From an uncultured Clostridia bacterium (lineage in GTDB: Bacteria; Bacillota; Clostridia; Christensenellales; Aristaeellaceae), in assembly GCA_934615145.1 (NCBI GenBank), contig CAKTTM010000132.1:1-5648 (forward strand): a stretch of DNA of 5,648 nt, read 5' to 3'. The notes below the pieces were generated by a model. It had not been told where the DNA came from. It did no database searches and worked only from the letters and a program-made list of their open reading frames with translations. The position numbers and the translations under genes are program-made. Of this stretch, positions 1 through 4,608 are shown piece by piece (within the stretch, counting starts at the first letter, position 1; each line of letters starts with the position of its first letter).

Positions 1-876
1 GGCCTGGAGCGTACCATGCTCAAGCGGGACGGGCTGCCCGGCAGTTGGCAGGCCATGGCCGAGCTATCAGGCGACTTTGGCAGTTATCTGAAGGATGGCG
101 AGGAGGTCGCGCCCTTTGAGGAGAATGCGGGCAAGGCGCTGAAATACCACAGCATACGGGCCTATGTCTACCGGCTGCTCAGCCGGGGCGAGCCGCTGCG
201 CTTTGATGACCCAGCCTTCCCACAAATGCTGGAAAACATCGAGCGCCAGGGACTGCCAAGGCAGAGCGCGCAGTTGCCCTTCCTCTTCACACCCATCAGT
301 GAGCTGCTCAATGATGATGCCCTGCCGCTGTCCGTCTTTGAGCAGGAGGCTCCCGTGCAGCCGGTGCGTATGTGGGTCTATATCGTCAGCGCGAAAAGCC
401 AGCAGCAGCAGGCCGCCAGACGCTACCTGCGCACCGCCGCGGAGGCGCTCTTTGACCATACGAAGGCCTATCTCTTCCCCGACTGGTCAGAGCCCATTGA
501 GTACAGCGGCTACGCGCAGGATGTCGCCGACTGGCAGCTGGAGCAGGCGCGGCTGCAAGAGGCCCTCTCCGCCAGTGGTGAGGGCACAGCCGCGCAGCGC
601 GAGGCGCAGGACAGGCTGCAGGCGCATCAGGAAGCGCGCGAGAGAATAGAGGCCTGGCGCTACCGGGTCTCGCCAGAGGATCTGCGCCACTATCAGCAGC
701 AGATCGCGCCGCACCTGTTTGTCGCCTCGCCCAATGTCTTCACCGATTGGAGTCAGCAGGGCGCCGTGCTACTGCAAAAGGAGATCAACCGTTACCTGGA
801 AGGGCAGTTGGACGCCCGGCAACTGGCGGCCTCCCTGGATCAGATGAGCCGCCTGATGGAACTGGAACAGCGCTGA
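1..876 (+). CDS. Probable extracellular solute-binding protein of an ABC transporter, C-terminal part (5' end outside window)
   Basis: The reading frame is open from the first base, and the first ATG (16) has no ribosome binding site, so the true start almost certainly lies upstream. About 291 residues are visible. They read like the C-terminal half of a substrate-binding protein that captures a ligand outside the cell for an ABC importer. An FDDPAF segment is followed by a WVYIVSAKSQQQQAARRYL stretch, the place where these proteins often have an 'inactive or surplus residues' helix. A charged, Gln/Glu/Arg-rich segment (about bases 530-660) likely forms a coiled coil. The end, with EINRYLEGQLDARQLAASLD, matches the usual closing helix of the family (E..RYL.G..).  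No signal peptide or lipobox can be seen because the N-terminus is missing. The ligand is unknown. The family call is by recognition and moderately secure; a generic hypothetical protein is the alternative. No permease gene follows. Confidence 0.6.
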   Translation, partial: GLERTMLKRDGLPGSWQAMAELSGDFGSYLKDGEEVAPFEENAGKALKYHSIRAYVYRLLSRGEPLRFDDPAFPQMLENIERQGLPRQSAQLPFLFTPISELLNDDALPLSVFEQEAPVQPVRMWVYIVSAKSQQQQAARRYLRTAAEALFDHTKAYLFPDWSEPIEYSGYAQDVADWQLEQARLQEALSASGEGTAAQREAQDRLQAHQEARERIEAWRYRVSPEDLRHYQQQIAPHLFVASPNVFTDWSQQGAVLLQKEINRYLEGQLDARQLAASLDQMSRLMELEQR

Positions 877-887
877 GGCTGTCTGCT

Positions 888-905
888 GTCAAAGGCGCGT
901 TTGAC
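888..905 (+). other. Small hairpin just after the solute-binding protein gene
   Basis: GTCAAA (888-893) and TTTGAC (900-905) form a perfect 6-bp stem with a GGCGCG loop, starting 11 nt after the stop codon at 874-876. It lacks a real T-run (CTTTCC follows), so it would be a weak terminator at best. Its right arm also supplies the -35-like TTGAC of the possible promoter that follows. Confidence 0.3.
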
Positions 906-927
906 CTTTCCTGACCATGGGTATGAT
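901..927 (+). promoter_or_regulatory. Possible sigma-A promoter upstream of repeat copy 1 and the thioredoxin-like gene
   Basis: TTGACC (901-906) and TATGAT (922-927) each differ from the consensus hexamer by one base, but the spacer is only 15 nt; reading the -35 as TTTGAC (900-905) gives 16. A start near 934 would put all of repeat copy 1 in the 5' leader of the small thioredoxin-like gene. The short spacing makes this tentative. Confidence 0.35.
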
Positions 928-957
928 GTCAGTAGGCCACGCGGCAGTGCTGGCCAG

Positions 958-1117
958 ATACTGAACGAATGAGGAAACGCACAGATGGGCCGAGGATTTT
1001 TGATGGCTGCGCTAAGCCGAAAGAACGAGGCGTAGCGGCGCCTACGCTGAGTGAAAGAGGCGACGCGCAGGCGCAAAAAGACCGGCTCATCGAAGCGTTT
1101 ACGATTGAGTTCAGTAT
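958..1117 (+). repeat. Repeat copy 1: 160-bp non-coding element with terminal inverted repeats, TA-flanked, foldable into one long hairpin
   Basis: The ends are ATACTGAAC (958-966) and GTTCAGTAT (1109-1117). Read as CTGAAC...GTTCAG, the element is bordered by TA on both sides, as expected for IS630/Tc1-mariner-type insertions. Moving inward, further arms pair: AAACGC (975-980) with GCGTTT (1095-1100); nine pairs of 984-992 with 1083-1091, including one G-U; and CTGCGC (1007-1012) with GCGCAG (1065-1070). GCGTAG (1030-1035) and CTACGC (1042-1047) form an apical hairpin. The element shares about 93% identity with copy 2 over 71 bp on the left and 84 bp on the right, but has only 5 bp (1029-1033) where copy 2 has 118. 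It ends 23 nt before the thioredoxin-like start codon. It encodes no recognisable protein. Whether it acts as a MITE-like element, an RNA, or both is not decided by the sequence. Confidence 0.88.
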
Positions 1118-1140
1118 AAGATATTGAAGGAGTGCCCAGC

Positions 1141-1401
1141 ATGGCCCGTATCACACTGTATCACTTTGAAGGCTGCCCGGCCTGCACGCAGGCAAAGCAA
1201 TGGATAGACCAGCTCAAGCAGGAGAAGCCGGAGCTGCAAAAGGCTCAGATCCACATGGTGGATGTGCACCAGCAGCCCAATTTCCAGGCCCCCGCCCCCT
1301 TTCAGTATGTGCCGACCTTCTTTTCCGACGACCGCAAGGTGCTGGAAGGCAATGTCAGCAAGGACCAGGTAGAGTACCTGATGCGGGCGTCGATGGCCTA
1401 G
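1141..1401 (+). CDS. Small thioredoxin/glutaredoxin-fold protein with CPAC motif
   Basis: This is an 86-residue protein, about the length of a glutaredoxin. It opens with a beta strand (RITLYHF) that leads into the redox motif C12-P-A-C15 at the head of the first helix. A second strand (IHMVDV, about 37-42) follows, then the loop YVPTFF with the cis-proline at P58 that faces the active site in this fold, a further strand, and a closing helix with SKDQVEYL. It is therefore expected to be a cytoplasmic thiol-disulfide oxidoreductase or electron donor; the partner is unknown. The ATG at 1141 is preferred because GAAGGAG (1126-1132) sits 8 nt upstream. An in-frame GTG at 1132 overlaps that ribosome binding site and is unlikely. 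The gene stands alone between repeat copy 1 and a terminator. CPAC is neither the CGPC of classical thioredoxin nor the CPYC of glutaredoxin, so no gene symbol is assigned. Confidence 0.85.
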   Translation: MARITLYHFEGCPACTQAKQWIDQLKQEKPELQKAQIHMVDVHQQPNFQAPAPFQYVPTFFSDDRKVLEGNVSKDQVEYLMRASMA

Positions 1402-1412
1402 CCCTGATGCAT

Positions 1413-1442
1413 AAAGAGCGCCAGCTGTTGCCGGCGCTCTTT
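1413..1442. terminator. Bidirectional rho-independent terminator between the thioredoxin-like gene and birA
   Basis: AAAGAGCGCC (1413-1422) and GGCGCTCTTT (1433-1442) pair perfectly over 10 bp around a 10-nt loop. The GC core has A's on its left and T's on its right, so it can work on both strands. It begins 11 nt after the thioredoxin-like stop and directly abuts the birA stop codon (complement of 1443-1445), so it serves both convergent genes. Confidence 0.88.
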
Positions 1443-2195
1443 CTATATATAGCTTCCATCCGCCCCCCGCAGGCTGGCCTCGCCCGCGATCAGGCGCAGG
1501 GGGCCGTCTGCGGTGTCGATGATCAGGGCACCCTGGTCGTCGATGGCGATGGCCAGGCCTTCGCCTGTCTGGTCACCCTGCGTGTAGCGCACCTGGCGAC
1601 CCAGCGTCAGGCAGTGGGCGCGGTAGGCATCCAGATGCTCGGGCAGTCGGGGCAGGCCAGCCATCAGCTCACTCAAGATGCCTGCGGCCAGCGCCTCCCG
1701 GTCAATGGGCTGTTGCGTATAAAGGCTACCTGCCTTGCCTGCGATGTCATCTGGAAAGTCCGCAGGCGCGGTGTTGATACCGATGCCCAACACGGTGACC
1801 AGCTCGCCCTTCGGGGTCACCATGCCTTCGGCCAGTATGCCGCAGACCTTGCGACCAGAGAGCAGCAGGTCATTGACCCACTTGATCTGCAGTGACAGCC
1901 CCAGCTGGCTTTCCACCGCGCGCAGCACGCAGACGGCAGCCAGCGTGGTGATGAGCCCCGGCGCTGTCTGCCCCGCACGCAGCACCGTGCTCATATACAG
2001 GCCGCCCTGCGGCGAATAAAAGCTGCGCCCCAGGCGGCCGCGCCCGGCGGTCTGCTGCGAGCTGATCACGGTAGCGCCATTGGGCGCGCCTTCGATGGCC
2101 CAGGCCTTGGCGTAGCGGTTGGTGGAGTCTATTGTCTCAAAGCCCCTGATGTTCAGGGGCTGAGGCAGACTGGCCTTGATGCGTTCAATGTCCAT
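1443..2195 (-). CDS. birA: Biotin--[acetyl-CoA-carboxylase] ligase, catalytic form without DNA-binding domain
   Basis: A 250-residue cytoplasmic enzyme that activates biotin with ATP to biotinyl-5'-AMP and transfers it to the lysine of biotin carboxyl carrier domains such as those of acetyl-CoA carboxylase. Family motifs appear in order: DSTN (23-26), the biotinyl-AMP loop GRGRLGR (51-57), KWVND (105-109, with Val where most members have Pro), KVCGILAE (116-123) and GIGIN (137-141). A C-terminal SH3-like domain follows from about residue 205. There is no N-terminal winged-helix domain, so it should not be a repressor like the E. coli protein. The ATG (complement of 2193-2195) has a moderate AAAGG site 4 nt upstream. 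A TATAAA that could serve as its -10 (complement of 2228-2233) overlaps the left end of repeat copy 2, but no good -35 accompanies it. The gene is convergent with the thioredoxin-like gene and divergent from fabG. Confidence 0.95.
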   Translation of the reverse strand: MDIERIKASLPQPLNIRGFETIDSTNRYAKAWAIEGAPNGATVISSQQTAGRGRLGRSFYSPQGGLYMSTVLRAGQTAPGLITTLAAVCVLRAVESQLGLSLQIKWVNDLLLSGRKVCGILAEGMVTPKGELVTVLGIGINTAPADFPDDIAGKAGSLYTQQPIDREALAAGILSELMAGLPRLPEHLDAYRAHCLTLGRQVRYTQGDQTGEGLAIAIDDQGALIIDTADGPLRLIAGEASLRGADGSYI

Positions 2196-2205
2196 GGTGC
2201 CTTTC

Positions 2206-2235
2206 TTGACAGCGCCGCCTGGGCGCTTTTATACT
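2206..2235 (+). promoter_or_regulatory. Strong sigma-A type promoter reading into repeat copy 2 and fabG
   Basis: A perfect TTGACA (2206-2211) is followed after 18 nt by TATACT (2230-2235), one base off TATAAT. The -10 is made partly by flanking sequence and partly by the terminal repeat ATACTGAAC (2231-2239). Transcription would begin near 2242, so the RNA would include nearly all of repeat copy 2 but not its outermost left arm. The spacer contains part of a short GC-rich dyad (AGCGCC 2211-2216, GGCGCT 2222-2227). Confidence 0.65.
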
Positions 2236-2503
2236 GAACGAAGGAGTAAACGCACAGATGGGCCGAGGCTTTTTGATGGCTGCGCTAAGCCGAGAGAACG
2301 ATGGGCGCAATGCCGCCGCCCGCTGTGCGGGATGAAGGCGGCATGGAAGCCCAATGAACAAGGGAGATACCTGACCGAGCCCCGCGAGGGAGAGGCATCG
2401 ACCATTGTGAATTGTGAAAAGCGGCGTCTACGCTGAGTGAAAGAGGCGACGCGCAGGCGCAAAGAGACCGGTCCATCAAAGCGTTTACGAGTGAGTTCAG
2501 TAT
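2231..2503 (+). repeat. Repeat copy 2: 273-bp version of the same element, with an extra 113-bp structured middle
   Basis: The ends ATACTGAAC (2231-2239) and GTTCAGTAT (2495-2503) match copy 1 and again have TA at both borders. Inner arms pair: GTAAACGC (2246-2253) with GCGTTTAC (2481-2488), a perfect 8 bp; 2257-2265 with 2469-2477; and CTGCGC (2280-2285) with GCGCAG (2451-2456). Bases 2302-2419 replace the 5 bp found in copy 1. This stretch contains a strong hairpin: ATGCCGCC (2310-2317) with GGCGGCAT (2337-2344), enclosing CCCGC (2319-2323) and GCGGG (2327-2331) around a 3-nt loop. The element fills most of the 333-bp space between birA and fabG and ends 25 nt before the fabG start, the same placement and orientation as copy 1. 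No protein function is evident. Confidence 0.88.
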
Positions 2504-2528
2504 CACAATGGTCGCAGGGGGATATGGC

Positions 2529-3245
2529 ATGAAAACAGCGCTGATCACTGGCGGCTCGCGCGGCATAGGCGCCGCCATCGTCCGCAGATTACGCCAGCAG
2601 CGCTGGCGGGTGGCCTTTGGCTACCACCAGAGCGAGGCGGCGGCGCGGGCCCTGGCCAAGCAGACCGGGGCCATCCCGCTGCAGGCCGACCTGCGCGACG
2701 AAGCCCAGGCAAGCAGCCTGGTGGCAGCGGCCCTGCGCCAGCTGCAGCACATCGACGCGCTGATCCTCAGCGCCGGCAGCGCCTGGTCTGGCCTGGCGCA
2801 GGACATGCGCACCGAAGAATATGGCCAGCTGATGGCACTCAACCTGCGCGCGCCCTTCCTCTGCGCCAGGGAGGCCATCCCCGGCATGGTGGCGCGCCGG
2901 CAGGGCAGCATCCTCTTCATCTCCTCCATCCACGGCCTTGAAGGCGCTGCCTGCGAGGCAGCCTACTCAGCCGCAAAGGGCGGGCTGATATCGCTTAGCC
3001 AGGCGCTGGCGGCCGAGCTTGGCCCCAGCGGCATCCGCGTCAACTGCCTGGCCCCCGGCGTCATCGACACCGACATGATGGCCGGCTACGACGCCGCCGA
3101 CAAGGAGGCCCTGCGCCATCGCTGCTCCCTGGGCCGCCTGGGCAGCCCGGAGGATGTCGCGAATGCCGCCTGCTTCCTCATCGGCGACCAGGCCAGCTAT
3201 ATCACAGGCCAGTGTTTGAGGGTGGATGGGGGGATACGGCTGTGA
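2529..3245 (+). CDS. fabG: Short-chain dehydrogenase/reductase, 3-oxoacyl-[acyl-carrier-protein] reductase (FabG) type
   Basis: A 238-residue NAD(P)-dependent oxidoreductase of the classical SDR family. The Rossmann cofactor loop TGGSRGIG occupies residues 7-14, D54 sits in the ADL position that contacts adenine, and SAG (81-83) stands in for the usual NAG. The catalytic tetrad is visible as N105, S133 (ISSIHG), Y146 and K150 (YSAAK). APG (175-177) and the ending ITGQCLRVDGG are typical of FabG, which reduces 3-oxoacyl-ACP to 3-hydroxyacyl-ACP in fatty acid elongation. The ATG at 2529 is chosen because AGGGGGA lies 6-7 nt upstream; the in-frame ATG at 2508 would sit before that site. It is slightly shorter than the usual 245 or so, and no other fatty acid gene is in view, so another SDR substrate remains possible. 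It ends 4 bp from the convergent regulator gene with no terminator between. Confidence 0.82.
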   Translation: MKTALITGGSRGIGAAIVRRLRQQRWRVAFGYHQSEAAARALAKQTGAIPLQADLRDEAQASSLVAAALRQLQHIDALILSAGSAWSGLAQDMRTEEYGQLMALNLRAPFLCAREAIPGMVARRQGSILFISSIHGLEGAACEAAYSAAKGGLISLSQALAAELGPSGIRVNCLAPGVIDTDMMAGYDAADKEALRHRCSLGRLGSPEDVANAACFLIGDQASYITGQCLRVDGGIRL

Positions 3246-3249
3246 GTGC

Positions 3250-4122
3250 TCATGCTTTGACTGATAAGCCATGCACTTCACTAAGTACCTCAGCAAAGAC
3301 TCTCACTTGAGGCATAGCCATCGCTTCGCGCGTGCAGCACAGATAGGTTGACCGTTCAAACGCATTGCCACTTTGAAAATAGAGAGGTTCAGCGACACCG
3401 TCAAAGCTTTGCAGACAGATCTCCGGTACGATCGCCCAGCCAAGGCCGCGCCGCACCAGCTCTACACAACTGATGAGATTGTCAACATACAGTTGGCCTT
3501 TGGCAAGGTTAGGTGATCGCTCAAGCATCCATCGATACATGTCTTCCTCCAGCAGGGGATCTGTCTTGTGGGCAATATAGGGCAATTCCTCATCGCCCGC
3601 ATGGCTATGTCCCTTGCCACATATTGTAAACATCCGCTCAACGCTAAGGCGGACTTTTTCACCCGTCCAGGGGTGTTCTCCCCGAACAATCACAACCTCC
3701 AACTGACCTTGAGTCAATTGTTGGAACAAATAGCGGCTGTGTCCTGACTGTATATGGACATTGACCTTTGGATAGCGAGCATGATAAAGCGCCAAGACGT
3801 CTGGCAATACAAACTGCGCGTAGTTGATGGATACACCAGCGTTCAGCGTACCCTGTACCTCTCCACAGTGATCGCTGATGGCTGCCCGCATGCGTTGGGT
3901 GCTAGCATAGGCCTGTCTGGCATGTTCCAGCGCCACCTCCCCTTCTCGCGTGAAACTGACGCCCTTGCGAGAGCGAATCAGCAAATCAGCACCCAGTTCC
4001 ATCTCCATCGCCTTGAGTCGCTTTGAGATAGCCGACTGTGTGGTATACATGGCACTGGCCGCCTGCGTAATGTTTCTGGTCTCGTCCAGTCTTATCAGCA
4101 ACTCGAAATCCTTCTCATCCAT
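3250..4122 (-). CDS. LysR-type transcriptional regulator, probable regulator of the divergent citrate lyase genes
   Basis: A 290-residue protein of normal LysR length. The N-terminal winged helix-turn-helix covers about residues 4-62: helix NITQAASAM, then the recognition helix TTQSAISKRLKAMEMELG, then the wing region with LLIRSRKGVSFTREGE. The rest is the two-lobed periplasmic-binding-protein-like effector domain, with the LPDVLALYHARYPKVNV and LVRRGLGWAIVPE segments common in the family. The start is placed at the ATG at 4122, with GGGAG (complement of 4129-4133) 6 nt upstream; a TTG 18 nt further out (4140) has no such support. It is transcribed away from citD across a shared control region, the standard LysR arrangement, so it likely controls citDEF and itself. 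The effector is not readable from sequence; citrate or a related acid is a guess. Codons are visibly less GC-rich than in the genes to its left. Confidence 0.92.
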   Translation of the reverse strand: MDEKDFELLIRLDETRNITQAASAMYTTQSAISKRLKAMEMELGADLLIRSRKGVSFTREGEVALEHARQAYASTQRMRAAISDHCGEVQGTLNAGVSINYAQFVLPDVLALYHARYPKVNVHIQSGHSRYLFQQLTQGQLEVVIVRGEHPWTGEKVRLSVERMFTICGKGHSHAGDEELPYIAHKTDPLLEEDMYRWMLERSPNLAKGQLYVDNLISCVELVRRGLGWAIVPEICLQSFDGVAEPLYFQSGNAFERSTYLCCTREAMAMPQVRVFAEVLSEVHGLSVKA

Positions 4123-4229
4123 GGCATTCTCCCATATCAAGGGTTCCCGCGACCTTTTGCCAGCGGCAGCAAGTCTAAAACGGCAAATTCCATTCCATTT
4201 GCTCCAAGTGTACCATGCTACTTATGAAT

Positions 4230-4258
4230 TTTACACGTAAAGGTCTGTCGCATAGACT
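4230..4258 (+). promoter_or_regulatory. Probable sigma-A promoter of the citDEF operon
   Basis: TTTACA (4230-4235, one mismatch to TTGACA) and TAGACT (4253-4258, two mismatches to TATAAT) are separated by exactly 17 nt. Transcription would begin near 4265, about 41 nt before the citD start. The imperfect -10 fits a promoter needing or controlled by a regulator. Confidence 0.55.
4243..4257. promoter_or_regulatory. Candidate LysR-type operator (T-N11-A dyad)
   Basis: GTCT (4243-4246) and AGAC (4254-4257) form a dyad around 7 nt, containing the T-N11-A signature of LysR-family sites (T4244 to A4256). It lies between the divergent regulator and citD and overlaps the citD -10 hexamer. A site in that position would more naturally repress citD than activate it, unless other sites are used too. 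Confidence 0.5.
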
Positions 4259-4305
4259 TAGGCCAATGGTACCTGGTCCGAGTTGAATAGAGGAGGGAAA
4301 ATTTC

Positions 4306-4608
4306 GTGAAGATCCAAAGACCAGCCATCGCGGGGACGCTGGAATCAAGCGACGCACAGATCAGTGTAGAACCCACCGATACTGACCTGAGTGTTTACAT
4401 CCAAAGCCCTGTCATGAATCAATATGGGCAGGCTATTGAACAGACAGTGAAGGAAACACTCAAACAGCTTGGTGTAACTACCGGGCGCGTTAGTGTCGTC
4501 GATCAGGGGGCGCTTGACTGTACTCTCAGAGCGAGGATTCATTGTGCCGTGTTTCGGAGCAACCAGCTGGCTGATAGCGATGTGCCGTGGGGAGGGATAG
4601 TCAGATGA
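4306..4608 (+). CDS. citD: Citrate lyase acyl carrier protein (gamma subunit)
   Basis: A 100-residue protein, close to the 98 of E. coli CitD. It carries the phosphoribosyl-dephospho-CoA prosthetic group whose thioester cycles between acetyl and citryl forms during citrate cleavage in the cytoplasm. The attachment region GTLESSD (10-16) is intact, with S14 matching the modified serine of characterised CitD. The VYIQSPVMNQYGQAI segment and the DQGALDCTLRARI segment are also family hallmarks. Translation starts at GTG 4306, with a strong AGGAGGG (4291-4297) 8 nt upstream. It is the first gene of the operon and overlaps citE by ATGA, implying coupled translation. Maturation needs citC, citX and citG functions, none of which is within the window. 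Confidence 0.95.
   Translation: MKIQRPAIAGTLESSDAQISVEPTDTDLSVYIQSPVMNQYGQAIEQTVKETLKQLGVTTGRVSVVDQGALDCTLRARIHCAVFRSNQLADSDVPWGGIVR

Larger units (their letters stand above)
4210..4272. promoter_or_regulatory. Outer inverted repeat in the lysR-citD control region
   Basis: GTACCAT (4210-4216) and ATGGTAC (4266-4272) are exact inverse complements lying on either side of the citD promoter and the T-N11-A dyad. They might be additional regulator half-sites or simply chance; seven bases is short. Confidence 0.35.

Noticed and set aside
67..714. Antisense and alternate-frame open stretches within the solute-binding protein gene
   Set aside because: They overlap a frame with better protein character and have no ribosome binding sites; they are shadows caused by high G+C.
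985..1035. Small open frame inside the repeat: MGRGFLMAALSRKN in copy 1 and a near-identical start in copy 2 (from 2258)
   Set aside because: There is no ribosome binding site before either ATG, the frames diverge and end differently, and identity simply follows from the repeat. One synonymous difference is too little to argue for coding.
958..1117. Known riboswitch classes (lysine, SAM, T-box, cobalamin, c-di-GMP, ZTP, THF, guanidine) in the repeat leaders
   Set aside because: None of the conserved cores I know, such as the T-box GGTGG/ACCGCG element or the SAM-I core, could be matched; the element looks like its own family.
840..1154. Minus-strand open frame sharing the peptide RLRVASFTQRRRR with another at 2229-2462
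   Set aside because: The shared peptide is the reverse-strand reading of the repeat element itself; both frames cover non-coding repeat sequence and lack start signals. Similar repeat-derived frames are easily mistaken for genes.
1200..1895. Long plus-strand open frame (231 codons) across the end of the thioredoxin-like gene and antisense to birA
   Set aside because: It runs through a terminator and opposite clear birA motifs; high G+C makes stop-free antisense frames common.
2211..2230. AGCGCC/GGCGCT stem followed by TTTT as a plus-strand terminator
   Set aside because: No plus-strand gene ends before it and it lies inside a strong promoter spacer. As RNA it would occur only in the minus-strand birA leader, where no T-run follows.
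958..2503. A composite transposon formed by the two repeat copies
   Set aside because: The copies carry no transposase, differ in length, and enclose housekeeping-type genes; two independent insertions or conserved leaders are simpler.
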